A stretch of 64,000 bases of DNA from NCBI GenBank assembly GCA_011033025.1, contig WFMF01000197.1, forward strand, positions 186,001-250,000. The letters are read 5' to 3'. Position 1 is the first letter of the stretch. The number at the start of each line of letters is the position of its first letter. Made by a program: the position numbers and the translations under genes. Positions 9,752 to 21,540 of the stretch are shown here, one piece after another. Below the pieces are notes generated by a model. The model did no database searches, was not told the origin of the DNA, and saw nothing but the letters and a program-made list of their open reading frames with translations. The stretch comes from Beroe forskalii. Lineage: Eukaryota; Ctenophora; Nuda; Beroida; Beroidae.

Positions 9752-12700
9752 CTGAGGGGATACATCCCAGTTAGAGGTCTTGGTAAGACAGCCCTGAGGG
9801 GATACACCCCAGTTAGAGGTCTTGGTAAGACAGCCCTGATGGGATACACCCCAGTTAGAGGTCTTGGTAAGACAGCCCTGAGGGGATACACCCCAGTTAG
9901 AGGTCTTGGTAAGACAGCCCTGAGGGGATATACCCCAGTTAGAGGTCTTGGTAAGACAACCCTGAGGGGGATACACCCCAGCTAGAGGTCTTGGTAAGAC
10001 ACCCCAGCTAGAGGTCTTGGTAAGACAGCCCTGAGGGGATACACCCCAGTCAGTTAGAGGTCTTGGTAAGACAGCCCTGAGGGGATACACCCCAGCTAGA
10101 GGTCTTGGTAAGACAGCCCTGAGGGGATACACCCCAGTTAGAGGTCTTGGTAAGACAGCCCTGAGGGGATACACCCCAGTTAGAGGTCTTGGTAAGACAG
10201 CCCTGAGGGGGTACACCCCAGTTAGAGGTCTTGGTAAAACAGCCCTGAGGGGATGCACCCCAGTTAGAGGTCTTGGTAAAACAGCCCTGAGGGGATACAC
10301 GTGATGGATTTTAAACAGTTGATACAGTTAAAACAATTAAAAACGAGTTTTTATTAATCAACGTAGTGAATTAATTTCTTCGATCATCAGCACTTTCAAT
10401 AACTAGTCGGTGGATTATCCGACAATTGTTTTATTTGTAAATTAATTCAAATAAAATCTTGCAATAATTCGCTCACAAATATTGAGCGGCCTGAAATTTA
10501 AAAGGAAATGATTAGATTTTCTAAAGCGTGGCCATGATAATGCTTTGTTGAATGAAGAGTATCCACAGCAAAAGCAATGTAGGATCCCGAGATGCAGATG
10601 ACAAGTAGGTGTAATATTTAGGTCTGATGTAGATCTAAAGTAGATCTAATGTCGATTTTTTGTAGCAACAGTATTATGGAAACTAGAGGTTTCTAAAGAA
10701 CAGTTCATTTCAAAGGTCCGATGTCAGCTGATATGATACTTTCTATTCCTGATAACAGAGGAGAAATTTAGCAGCATTTCCCTCGCAATGTAAGTAAGTA
10801 GGTGTAATATTTAGGTCTGATGTAGATCTAAAGTAGATCTAATGTCGATCTTTCGTAGCTCTAGTATAATGGAAGCTAGAGCTCTAGAAGTTTCTAAAGA
10901 ACGGTTCGTTTCAAAGGTCAGATGTCAGCTGATATACTTTCTGTTCCAGATATCACAGGGAGCATTTAAAGGTGCATGACGCGAAAAAAACAACTTTGCT
11001 TAAAATAGTAGCAGATCACTTGTGAATCACGCCTATGTATATCTTGCGGCGTGTGCTTAATTGCATCATCCTAATTAGAGCCCCCAAAGATTCCGCTTTC
11101 TGCAGCAATACAGCACCCTGCGCTGCATATCAATATCAACAACAGTACGCTAGCGATACAGCGAGGCTAATTGTATTATAATTACAGTCTTGGTGCTTCG
11201 TCCCACTTTTCACCCGGATAATTACGACATTAATTTATATCATTTGATTCACCAACCAAAAAATTGCAAAAAACAGATGCTATATGCGACAAAATGAACA
11301 GTTTAAACAGTAAATTCAATCTGTATTGACTGGATCACTAAAATAGCCAGTGTAAATCTTAGTACTTTGACCGGGCTTTGACTGGGCTTCCAGGTCATCA
11401 GGTCCCTGTTCATTCTTTTGACCCAGTTTTGTCTTGTTAGAGGATCTTTTGGCAGGGATATGTACCGTAAAAAGTCTCTCCCAGGATGTGCTCTGTACTG
11501 TCCTAATTAGCTAATTGTCCCAAACTTAAGATTGGGACAGGGACAAATGGGACAGACTAAATGGGACTCAAAAGTGAATTGGCACTTGGACAATTGGGAC
11601 AAGTGGGACAGCGAAAAATGTGACCCAAACAGTGAATTGGACAGGGACATTTGGGACAACTAGGACAAATGTGGCAGAGACTAATGGAACTAAAATGGTT
11701 GTTTGTGAGCGGCAGTTTGGCATTCTTTACCACCACCTGTCTGTTTTAAAGCAGAGTTACAGTGTAGTGACAGTGTAGCGGCAGTTGCTGTGTTGCAAAT
11801 GCCACGTTCTTTATTTCTATAATAGGTTTCGAGAGAAAGAAAGCTTTTTAAACGAGGACAACCAAACAAAGACAGCCAAACGTACTGAGTATAGTAGTAT
11901 GGAAAAAATCTTCCGACAGAAAGAGTCAAAATTCATTTGAATGATTGAAAAACCTCGAATCAATTTTAAAATTAATGATTTTTTCACTTCTTTATTTTCC
12001 CCAAATGTCCCAAAAACAGTCCCAAACTCAAAAAGTTACACTCCCCCTATAACAAGTAAGAGCTGCTATCAACAAAGCAGAATGTAGCATTGTCAGAACG
12101 CTGAAAATTCGTTATTATTGAAACTTGAAATGCATAGTTTCATTCGTTAATTGAACTATTATTACGGCAATTAGAAATTTCGAAAAAACCTTATAACAGT
12201 GTGTTAACAAGAGTAAATAATTAGCCAAAGCGTCTAGGACGAGAACATGTATTTTACAGCACAACATGACACTAAACACGAACAGAAACATTGGAACGCA
12301 ATGTAAACAATACATGCGCAGAAGCGAAGGTGCTGTATTGCTGAATCCGGAACAAATTAGTTTATCCAATTAGACCGGTAATACATGAAATTTACACGCC
12401 CATACTTACCACAAGTTTTTGTTATGATATAAGGATCACATTAAGCCAATAAAATGTATATGTTAATTTTTCATGATTATCGCGTCATGCACCTTTAAGC
12501 ATTTAGCACCATTTTTTCTCGCAACGGTGACCTTTCTACACTGGAATGAGAGATGGCCTACCATCCTCTACCCGCGACAAACAAGTCACTGTGTGCTAAA
12601 GAACAGCAACAATGGCTATTTGGTGAGGACAACTGTCAGTTTAGAGTGACGTCATTATCAGGGTTTACAAAGAGGAACAATTGATGACAGAACGGGTTTA

Positions 12701-15700
12701 TTTGTCTGGTGTGACTAATGAATAAAGAATAAAGCTCTCTATCTAATTGAGACTTGGCACAAAGCCATATTACCATTGTTCACTGTTAAGTCTCTGCCAA
12801 AGACAAGAAAAGGCATGTCAACTGTGAAGCCATTACCAAGTTATTACCAGGTCACACATGTCATGTGTTGCATGAGTCATCAATCATTGGAACTTTGGAA
12901 GTTGGCAATAAAGCATCGTCATAAAGCTGGAAATATGATATTGCCGACTTAGAGCTGCCTAATTTGCAAGCGGTCCTGGCCGTGAGACATTATTATATTC
13001 TATATTGTATGGAACTATCACAAACTTCTACCAGGTCAGTGCTATTATATTGCTGCTGTCGAAACTCGAAAGAAGAAATGTTTATACCAAAAACAGCTTG
13101 TGGTTGTGCCGAAATAAATATATGAAGTTTTATTAAATCTTCAATACCACAGGTACAGCATACGAGCATTCAATTTTATAATTGCAGCTGATGCATTTCG
13201 GATTAAAAAATATAAAAAAGGCACATACGTTAACGTTGACTCAATTAAATTTCAACAGAGCATTCTTACTTTTGCAGCAGATGTATTTCGGAATGCGAAA
13301 TACATCAGCTGCAAAAGTAATAAATGATCGAATGCTCTGTTGAAATTTAATTGAGTCACTTAAAATATAAAAAGGCACATACGTTAACGTTGAATCAATT
13401 TGACTTTAACAGAAATTTCGATCAAATTTTTTACTTTTTAAACATACGTTAACGTTGAATCAATTAGATTTCAACAGAGCAATAGAGCATTCGATCATGA
13501 AACATTTATTACTTTTCAACTTGAGACTTAAGCCAGCCCGGATAAATTTCTCCTTTTCAAGTTTTGGGTTAAAGCTGCAAATTTCGAAAATTCTTTGTCA
13601 GGCAATTTGGTTTTTGATCGATATTGTCCATTATGAAATTGTAAGGGATATGTCGTCAAAATTTTGAGAGGATTGGTGTAATGTGCAAAAGATACTTAAC
13701 ATCAGACAGATTTGCGAAGCAACGTTCCATGTTTTTCTGATGACTCAGCGTCCTTACTATCATGCACACACGCGATGGACAGAAACAGAAAAAGGTTAAT
13801 AAGCATGTCAATTCAAATCCAAAACACAAACACAATTGCTATTTAGGGGGGATTTTCGACCACAAGGTACTTACCCTTCGAAGCAACATTCCATTTGCGA
13901 AGGACAGATTTTTTACTAATGCGCGGCTCAGCGTCCTTATTATCATGCACACACGCGATGGACAGAGACAGAAAAAGGTTAAGCATGTCAATTCAAATCC
14001 AAAACACACAAACGCAATTTCTATTTAGAAATTCGCCTTCGAAGAAAAGATAGAATTTAGAAAACGAACGATTTATCCCAAAAACAATTTATAGTGAGCT
14101 TCAATCAATTGTTAATAATGTAAATTGTAATTATAATCGCTGGTAATGCTTTAGCAGGGAAGTGATAGCTTTTAATAACTTTTGCTAATTTCATTGGTTT
14201 CCGTGGTTAAATTTCAATTCACATATTAAAGCTTTGGAGTGGGAAAGTACTCGCCTAAGCAAGAGAAAACCTTACCAAGCGAAGTTTTTGTTTTAAATTC
14301 TAACAATCACAGGTCGACTTTTTTAGTGTTTTTCTCGAGATTGACTTTTATACTTTTATACTTTTATAGTGCTTACCTCGTGATTGATTTTGTCGTTATC
14401 AGCAGTATAATTATTTCCACAGTTAGATTCCATTTCTTTGCAGCAGCTATCAGGAACATTTTTTTGGTTCCATTTAGTGTTGTCAGTAAGGGGAGGGAAT
14501 TGTAATGGCATTGATTACTTTTACAGTAGTTGATTGACAAATTCATCGTCAATTTGACAAATGATTTATGGTAATTGGTAATTTGCAAACTAATCAGATT
14601 AAATGAAATTCAAAAATAATTTACATTAATGTTGATGAACTTATGAAATTTGACGCGAAAATGCGTGTGCACCTTTACACAACCATTCGCAAAATCATAC
14701 AATCGTACAACACATACTGGCACAGATATACACAATGTATTGTACAATGTACACTGTAGTACACTGTACAATTTACAAACGACATTTTAGATGCCCCACG
14801 AGGGTGGACAGTACACGTAATTCAATTAATCTTGGCTATATAATCACATTCCTCGCAATAGCAATGAACAGAGCCTCTCAGTTTTGATTTTTTAACATCC
14901 CATATAGCAACTCCTCGGAGCGGGCCCAAGTTAGGCGCTTAATACTACGACGAAAGTTGTATTTAAATCCTATGGGGGATGAAAAAATTTCCTTGTGTTT
15001 GACAATTACTGATGCGAACACAGTACCTATACCAGTTACTCACAATGAAGCGAAGTCAGCAGCTCCGTTGACCCCACAGCAACTGAACTCCTCCATCACG
15101 ATGTTGAAGATAGCGTCGGTATTCTTGTCAGGGGATCCGGTGTACTCCTCCATAAACTCTTCCAGGTTCCCTTTGATAAGGCCCTCCGTCTGCGGTACAT
15201 GTCACTCCGCATTTGGGGATTTACGGTCGTCATGGTAACCCCAAGTTGGGGTTTACGGTCGTCATGGTAACCCCAAATTGGGGTTTACGGTCGTCATGGT
15301 AACCCCAAATTGGGGGTTTACGGTCGTAATGGTAACACCACATTGGGGTTTACGGTCGTCATGGTCACCCCAAATTGGGGGTTTACGGTCGTCATGGTAA
15401 CCCCAAATTGGGGGTTTACGGTCGTCATGGTAACCCCAAATTGGGGGTTTACGGTCGTCATGGTAACCCCAAATTGGGGGTTTACGGTCGTCATGGTAAC
15501 ACCAAATTGGGGGTTTACGGTCGTCATAGTAACCCCAAATTGAGGGTTTATGATGACTATTGATTACCCCCGCACATTTAGGATACATATATTATTCATG
15601 TTATGATGATTGATGATATCATCGAGTTAATGCATCAAATTGACATGCATTTAATTTGTTCATGATATGAAGGTTTAAAGATGGCTAGAAAAGTAGATAT

Positions 15701-18700
15701 TACAATCACAAATTGAGGGCAGTAAAACAGTAGTAAGCGGTAACTACAGTCTTAAATTACAAACAATATACATTGTACATTAATGTTCCGCACTACATAC
15801 ACTATACAATGTACAGTGTATGTATGTGTAAGTGTATAGTACTAATGTATAGTCCTACATTGACTAGTCTCAGCTGTGGTGCACACTGTTCATACTTTCA
15901 TAGTTTCACGATGATTTAACATTAATTAATGGTGTACTTTAAAGTTGAACATTAACATTAACAACAAAGCTCCATATACTGCTTGCGTCACTAGGTCAGT
16001 AAATCCAATTACAATGAATGGATCATTAGCTTATATTCTAGTATTCTCTACATATCGACATTGTACGTTGCAATGTTTATGATGTCACACAATACCGCAT
16101 GGTCGGCACTGAAAATGCCTTATCTTTATCATAAGTAAGATAAGTTGGAACCTTTGAATTACACGAAAAATATAGACACGGGAGCATGACGTGATAACCG
16201 CTGTCGGGTGTGGTAAGTATAAATACCAAATGCCAGAGGTTTTTATCGTACATTTGTTTGTTGATGGATAAGTCTTTTTCAATTTTTTTTTCGTAACGAT
16301 CGGAGGGTGGCAAGCCCCTTTTCATGGTGATTGGTGAGTTTTCTTGCTTTTTAATATGCAAGTAGCATAATATGCGCGCATCTATTGCAGGGAAGTCACC
16401 CGGTACTTGTCAATATAGACCCCACGTGGGGGGTAAACATTACAAAGCGTGTCACGTGCTCCAAGAACCCGTCTATTTAAAGCCCACTTGTATCAACAAT
16501 TGTGTAAAATTTTCCTTTATACCTGAAAACAAAAATTGTTTTTCTCAGCACTAACCCAGATACCTTTCTTTTTGAAGTTGAATATCTAATTTTGATCTCG
16601 CAAAATTTTCGCAGCCACCTGTGTTGCCACCCCACTGGCTACGTCCCTGATATGTCATACATAAAGAATTTACATGATACATTACATACCTAGGTCTGCA
16701 GCTCCCATAAACCCCCAATAATTAAACGCCCGTTTGCCTTTTTCGATATCCACTTGGCGGTTTATATGGCCGTTTAAATTCCCAGATACCATTTCCAAAA
16801 AGATCAAAATTTGAAACAAAAATGGCTCAATTGTGGCATGATTCTGTAATTCTGGCGATAATTGCTCAATTTTAAATCCCGTTTTAAACTAAGCAGCGAA
16901 TAAAGGAAGAAAAATAAACTTATGTTAAGCCAGAAATCTCTACAAAAATGGTACCATTCTAGTTCAAAAGGGTCGTAAATAATCAACAAAAATGGTATCA
17001 TTTCAGAAAAGGTAAAAAACCTCAACAAAAAATGGTACCATTTGTGAAAATGGACAAAAATCTTCCGCAAGAAAGACATAAGTCGTGAACAAAAACTATC
17101 ATAAATGATGAAAAGCCAAAATTTCACTAAATTAAGCCCCCATCAACCCCCAAAAATTGAACCCTCCTTTGCCATTTTTCGATAGCCACCGGCGTTTATG
17201 AGGGTTGCCCCCTAACCTATATAGTATACAGTATAGACGCCATCCATGGCAAAAGTATTTTTGACCACGAAAAAAATTATCGGAAACTATTCAATTAACG
17301 CAACACCTACTCTGCATGGAATAATACAAGCATTGTTGGAAACGATATAAAGAGAAATTGATAATTTGTTGAGATTTAACATCATACGTGATCTTAATAA
17401 TAAAGTGAAGTTTCGCGTTTTTTCCCCATCGCTGTAAATTTTTTTGACCTTGCCAAGAGATTATCAAGAGAAATTAAGGCTAAATGGTGCATATTGACGC
17501 CGTTGCTATGGAAACAAATTTTTGCACGAGCAGATTATAATCAGTTCTATGCGAGTGCTTTCTATTACGCTACTACTGTTAAGTGCTTTGCTGTAGTTTT
17601 TGAGAATTTGACGTTTTCTTAACTTCAAAAAAAGATCTCAAGATGGAGAATGGGCATAACTTGAATAACGGAGGATATTCCAGATGGATTGTTTTCATGA
17701 AATTGTGGCCGAGGTCAGTCGATGATTAATGCTGAGTCGGTGATAAAGGTAGTAACTGCAGTTGTGATATTAACTGTTCAGACTTTAAGAGCAATTTAAT
17801 GTTTAAAAAAGTGTACAATTTAATCGAGTCGAATATAGGTGCTACGAAGACAGTCCCTGGCCGGGAACAAAACAAAATTGTCCAACGAGCCTGCTAGTAT
17901 GATCATAATTATGAGACCTTAAATCTGTACAGATTCCATGTCTCAACAATATAAGGGACCTTATTGATAATACATTGTACACATGATGATAACTAATAAT
18001 ACCACAAGGTATAACATCTCTAAAACTTGTGTAGTGTGGCTTGTAAATGTTATCATACCAACGATGAAAATGTACATTGAGCAGCAAGGAAAGATTTATG
18101 AAGCTACACATTTTGCCATTATAGATGGACTATGAAGCTACCGATTTTGCCATGTTATACAAGAACTCAAGGACAAGACTCAAGAGAAACTGAGACAAGA
18201 AGAACTAGCTATACTGAACTATTAGGCCACCCAAAATGAAATGATAATCGGCCAATAAAACGTGGGTTTTATGCTTTGATATATGTATTTGAACCAGTCG
18301 CCCTGTGAGTCAGCCACCAGCTGGCCTATTATCTCTCACTTTGTGTTTTCTGTATGTCCGTAATGGACCATGGCAACATGTGCAGAGGGAAAAGTGAATG
18401 TTTAAGTTTTTTAGAGCACACATGTCATTTATTATGAAGTTATGATGCCATTTTGGTTACCATTAATAATTTGATTATCATCAATAATTATTATGCTGTT
18501 TTAAATACCTTATAATTATTGGCCCTTATTTTACTAGCCTTTAAAGGACAAAATCATATTTGAAATTTCTGTCCGAAGGGGTGGTTAATAAAATAGCCAG
18601 TTAGAGTGGGTTCATTTGAATCGGATCTTATAAGATCTTATCACTATATCACTAACAGAGCACAACTTGACAAAACATACCTCTTCTGAGTACACGAAAG

Positions 18701-19336
18701 CAAGGATTCCTGCAACCAGCTGTATCAAGACAATGATGAAGAGGACAATGGCATACTGAAAATATTTATAAGATTATCAGAAGAAAATCTGCAGTATGGT
18801 TAGCACTATATGGTTTCTATATTTAAAATGTCCTTCCAGGAATATTTTGCTAGGTATTAATACAACTATGACTTGTAAGATGCAAGAATATCTAAGTTAC
18901 TTACAACCAGAAGCATGCATGGATTCTGTTTCATAGCACCAAAGCAACCAAGAAAACCAGTAACTGCAATTATGATTCCTAAAACTACAAGCAGAACAGA
19001 TACTGGAACTGTCTTTCCATCAACAATATCATCCCAATCCTGACCTTCTACAAGGACAATTATGCCAATGATAAGCATTACCAGACCCAGGATCTGCAGG
19101 GATTTCCAGTTATGATGTGTCAAAACTCAAATGAGGTCAATCAATAATACTACAATCATATTATTATTTGTGTGGTACTTACTTCATGATAATAATGATA
19201 GAAATTAAAACCTATATTAAAGTGATGCATTAACTTATGCAAACTTATCAAGGTATTCAGATTACAATTGGCTTACCCAGACAATGCCATTGAAGACAAA
19301 CATTAGTGTCTTCATAAGGTTAGTTCCAAAACCCAT
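9608..19336 (-). CDS. tetraspanin gene A, complete six-exon model (240 residues)
   Basis: complement(join(9608..9751, 14377..14485, 15044..15189, 18681..18755, 18905..19093, 19277..19336)), 723 nt, 240 residues, the usual tetraspanin size. Order: short N-terminus and TM1, small loop, TM2 followed by GCFGAMKQNPC (a form of the family GC-GA signature), TM3, large loop with FSCCGVNG, PDSCC, NCG and GC (six cysteines), TM4, and a short tail ending GVLA. All splice phases agree. Five acceptors seen in this family end in AG, but exon 5 as modelled begins after AC (see findings). Tetraspanins act as membrane organisers; I do not assign a subfamily. Intron 5 contains a DNA transposon, palindromes and tandem duplications; the terminal exon is fused to a 42-bp minisatellite. 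A 5'UTR intron may end at about 19347 (tatgtag). Confidence 0.88.
9722..10300. repeat. 42-bp minisatellite made from a splice acceptor plus the start of exon 6
   Basis: About 14 copies. On the minus strand each unit reads tgtatcccctcag then GGCTGTCTTACC and AAGACCTCTAACTGG, i.e. the acceptor and the first nine codons of tetraspanin A exon 6 (GCLTKTSNW), followed by GVSPQ. One minus frame runs from 10300 to the real stop at 9608. One shorter unit near 9990-10010 shifts the phase relative to the distal copies. Confidence 0.93.
10604..10966. repeat. 193-bp tandem duplication, second copy split by a transposon
   Basis: Copies begin at 10604 and 10797 with AGTAGGTGTAATATTTAGG. The second copy stops at 10966 where a transposon begins and resumes at about 12498 (TAGCACCATTTTTTCTCGCAA, compare TAGCAGCATTTCCCTCGCAA near 10770). 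Confidence 0.85.
10967..12497. mobile_element. 1.53-kb non-autonomous DNA transposon
   Basis: Perfect 18-bp inverted ends TAAAGGTGCATGACGCGA (10967-10984 and complement 12480-12497), flanked by the 6-bp direct repeat AGCATT at 10961-10966 and 12498-12503. The neighbouring intact tandem copy at 10604 provides the pre-insertion sequence. No transposase: the internal ORFs (for example 11690-11929 minus) lack motifs. A run of GGGACA-like words lies at 11530-11670. Superfamily not assigned. Sits in intron 5 of tetraspanin A. Confidence 0.85.
13238..13357. repeat. 120-bp imperfect palindrome
   Basis: GACTCAATTAAATTTCAACA at 13238 is mirrored by its complement ending at 13357; the arms meet at about 13297 with mismatches and a small indel. 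Flanked by copies of GGCACATACGTTAACGTTGA at about 13220, 13374 and (partial) 13443. Confidence 0.85.
13700..14030. repeat. two-copy tandem duplication (~165-180 bp)
   Basis: Shared blocks CGAAGCAAC(G/A)TTCCAT, CAGCGTCCTTA, ATCATGCACACACGCGATGG and AAGCATGTCAATTCAAATCC occur in the same order in both halves. Intronic. Confidence 0.8.
14377..14485 (-). CDS. tetraspanin A exon 5 (PDSCC ... NCG)
   Basis: As modelled: one base then 36 codons, DNTKWNQKNVPDSCC, KEMESNCGNNY and a polar end INHE, donor gtaagc at 14376. The reading frame and the family motif W...VPDSCC argue that coding extends to about 14485, but the bases before it read ccccttac, not AG. The first AG in phase is at 14448-14447 (gatag), which would give exon 14377..14446 and remove 13 residues including PDS. 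Confidence 0.75.
15044..15189 (-). CDS. tetraspanin A exon 4 (loop with CCG)
   Basis: 146 nt: TEGLIKGNLEEFMEEY, TDAIFNIVMEEFSCCGVNG, AADFAS. Acceptor taccgcag, donor gtgagt (strong). Enters in phase 0 as exon 3 requires. Its upstream intron end is a 33-bp minisatellite. Confidence 0.92.
15205..15548. repeat. 33-bp minisatellite upstream of tetraspanin A exon 4
   Basis: About ten copies of a 33-34-bp unit (GGGGGTTTACGGTCGTCATG plus GTAACCCCAAATT). Begins about 15-25 bp from the exon 4 acceptor. Open in several frames because the length is a multiple of three. Confidence 0.92.
15549..18680. other. tetraspanin A intron 3
   Basis: AT-rich, no exon seen. Contains TGTACA/TATACA-rich palindromic patches near 15770-15850, a repeat-bounded segment at about 16690-17220 (ends resemble CCCATAAACCCCC; interior has three copies of CAAAAATGGTACCATT-like words), and at about 17430-17550 a dispersed repeat whose inverted relative is at 59525-59640. 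Confidence 0.5.
18681..18755 (-). CDS. tetraspanin A exon 3 (TM3)
   Basis: 25 codons, YAIVLFIIVLIQLVAGILAF then VYSEE. Acceptor attttcag, donor gtatgt; phase 0 at both ends. Confidence 0.92.
18905..19093 (-). CDS. tetraspanin A exon 2 (TM1, small loop, TM2)
   Basis: 63 codons: ILGLVMLIIGIIVLVEG, acidic small loop DWDDIVDGKTVP, TM2 SVLLVVLGIIIAVTGF, then LGCFGAMKQNPCMLLV. Acceptor ccctgcag, donor gtaagt. Confidence 0.93.
19277..19336 (-). CDS. tetraspanin A exon 1 (start)
   Basis: 20 codons from ATG at 19336: MGFGTNLMKTLMFVFNG then IVW, the typical start (small, Lys before a hydrophobic stretch with FN.I.W). Donor gtaagc. The ATG is the only one compatible with family length. Confidence 0.9.
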
Positions 19337-19604
19337 GCTTGAATGCCTACATAGCAAGAATATAACAAAATTTTCAAAATTTTTCTACAGTACAGACCAT
19401 AATTTTCACAATTGATTTAATTCCAATGGAAATTGAATTTAAATTGTTGATGAAAAACTTGCAAATTACTGCATTGATAAAAAGAACAAAAACACGTACT
19501 TTATATACATACAACAAAAATAAATAACAAATATATAGTATGTACATAGATGTAAGCAAATAAATGAACAAATACTTGCTTGCAAAACATTGCTATACAT
19601 TTTT

Positions 19605-19905
19605 GAATTAAAAAGAAAACTTTCTTCAAGACATCAATCTGCATACATTATTAATACATTATTAATAAAATGAATCATAAAAAACTAGACTATAGCTGTT
19701 TATTTGAAAAGTTAACACATTGTAGAATTCTTATTTGAATCAATTTGCAAGACTTTTCTCCAGCTCTGTACTTGAACACCAAAATGATCCATTTAGGTAA
19801 TGCAATGTGGAGAGCAGTAAGATCTAAGTGAGTCACACCAAGATGAGTGGCGTGCATGCATCATCAGTCCAATACATACCTCAGCTTTCGGGGCATTTAA
19901 ATTGC
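19605..19905. repeat. dispersed repeat, copy 1
   Basis: Parts of this segment (TCTGTACTTGAACACCAAAA, ATGTGGAGAGCAGTA, AAGTGAGTCACACCA, TCAGTCCAATAC) recur in the same order and strand at 58790-58970. No coding features; could be a SINE-like or transposon end sequence. Confidence 0.7.
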
Positions 19906-20654
19906 AAGAGTGTTCTATGAGGTATCCCCCAGCAGTCACCTCTAATACCAGGGTATAGCACTGTCAAGTGCAGTGACCACCTGCCTGAATGACACTGAAA
20001 ATTGCTCTTTGGTCTTTGTCTTTACTCCAAGAATCAAGAATTTAAGCAACACACTTAGTGAAGAGAAGTACAGGACCAGTGGATGGATCCAGGTTATTTG
20101 TGACCTTTTACATTGCACATTAACAAAATTAATAAGAGTGACATGAATCCAATAATCCATCTTGATCAAGAAAAATTCAGGTACAATATAATCTTATTAG
20201 GAATTATCCTCAGTGAGCTAACAGTTCATTTTGATTGGCAACAAGTTAATCATTAATGCAAACTATTGGATTCAAATGAATTTTTCTTTTATTTATCAGT
20301 TCCTACATTTGCATTTTTAGCAAACTTAACCGAGGGCCGTAAATCCTATGGCATGGGAGTCAAAGATCCTGGACCTTTCAAAAATTCTATGTTGTGCGAC
20401 CACTGATTTCCGGCTAGTTGACGAGTTTCCCATGTTGCATTACTGGTTTCGCGCACATAATGCGCGGCACAGCGCGGCAAGCGCATCGACACCCCTGGAT
20501 TTCTAATATCCCCAAAGCCTGCATAATTGCTTTAACCAGCGCCCTGTTCTGCGCGCGCATATAAGCACCTGGTTAAGTGAACCCACATAGGTGTGTGTAC
20601 GCATAGCTATAGGTGTGTGTACGCATAGGTGTGTGTACGCATGTCGCATAGGCA
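19906..20654. other. no gene recognised
   Basis: AT-rich until about 20400, then CpG-rich words (GCGCGGCACAGCGCGGCAAG) and three copies of AGGTGTGTGTACGCAT at about 20589-20642. Confidence 0.4.
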
Positions 20655-21290
20655 CAATAGGCCAGTTTCGCGATGCGCGGCACTAGGCAGATTTTGCGAC
20701 ACGCGTCAATTTGGAAAGTGCCTCCTGTTCAGTGACACCCCACACTGTGTTAATATCAGTTGATACCCTTGAAGTGCGGTTATTCTAGTTGGGTTAAGGC
20801 TGTAGATTTTCACAGTGTGCTTTATTTTCCAAAATGACAACATTTGACATGATTTTTAGGTCACCGAAGTTGGTCAATTTGCCATGTCTATAACTTTTGA
20901 TTTCCAACACTTCTCTTCCCAAAATTTTCACCCCCTTACACTTTAGCCTTTTGCCAACCACGTCCAATCGATCAAATACCGCGGAAAAGCGCGGAAATTG
21001 GTCCTATAGGCCATCAAAGATGGACAGGTACTTCAAAAATGACACGCGTACGCGCAATAATTGCTTGTGTAACAAGTTGACAACGCGTGCAATGCTCAAT
21101 AACCCGTCCATCTTTGACAGCCATTTTCTTCATGTTCCGCGCTTTTTCACGGTATTTGATCGATCAGAAAGGATTGACAAGAGTTTCAAGGGGATGTGGG
21201 TGACAGTTTGATGTAGAGAAGTGTCGGTAATCAAAAGTTATAGACATGGCAAACTGCCCAAATTTGCGAAAACAGAACAAATTGCACGTG
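20655..21290. mobile_element. foldback repeat family 3, copy a
   Basis: Left arm TTGCCATGTCTATAACTTTT (about 20879) and right arm AAAGTTATAGACATGGCAAA (about 21233) are inverted; between them is a CpG-rich core. The whole block recurs in reverse orientation at 52490-53045 and partly at 50530-50870. A 104-codon ORF (20897-21211) is open in this copy and in the reverse copy, but most differences between the copies change the amino acid, so I do not call a protein. Confidence 0.8.
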
Positions 21291-21379
21291 ACAGTTTTGA
21301 TGTGTTTTTGATGCGATGTCTGGGTGCGATATACCGGGTTATGTGAGCACATTCACTTATTCTTTTGAACAATAAGATT

Positions 21380-21540
21380 AACGTTGGCAGGTCGTATATC
21401 TGACATCTATATTGTTTCGTTTACAACTTTCAAGATATTACAATGCCCAATGTATCAAAATTCCGATCGTATCAAAATTCCGATCATGAAACAAAAATTT
21501 CCGTTTGAACATCGATTCATGGAGGATAAGTGTTTAACAT
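21380..21540. repeat. repeat shared with 51135-51297
   Basis: GTATCAAAATTCCGATCATG and TTGAACATCGATTCATGGAG are in the same order at both places. Belongs with the foldback family above; both copies end at AAGTGTTTAACATA. Confidence 0.8.

Noticed and set aside
11050-11115. Minus-strand CCIAAESG piece as the missing tetraspanin loop exon
   Set aside because: Lies inside the DNA transposon and lacks PDSCC; the true exon was found at 14377-14485.
20897-21211. 104-residue conserved protein in foldback family 3
   Set aside because: Most differences between the copies are amino-acid changing, and the third copy lacks the frame; treated as non-coding.
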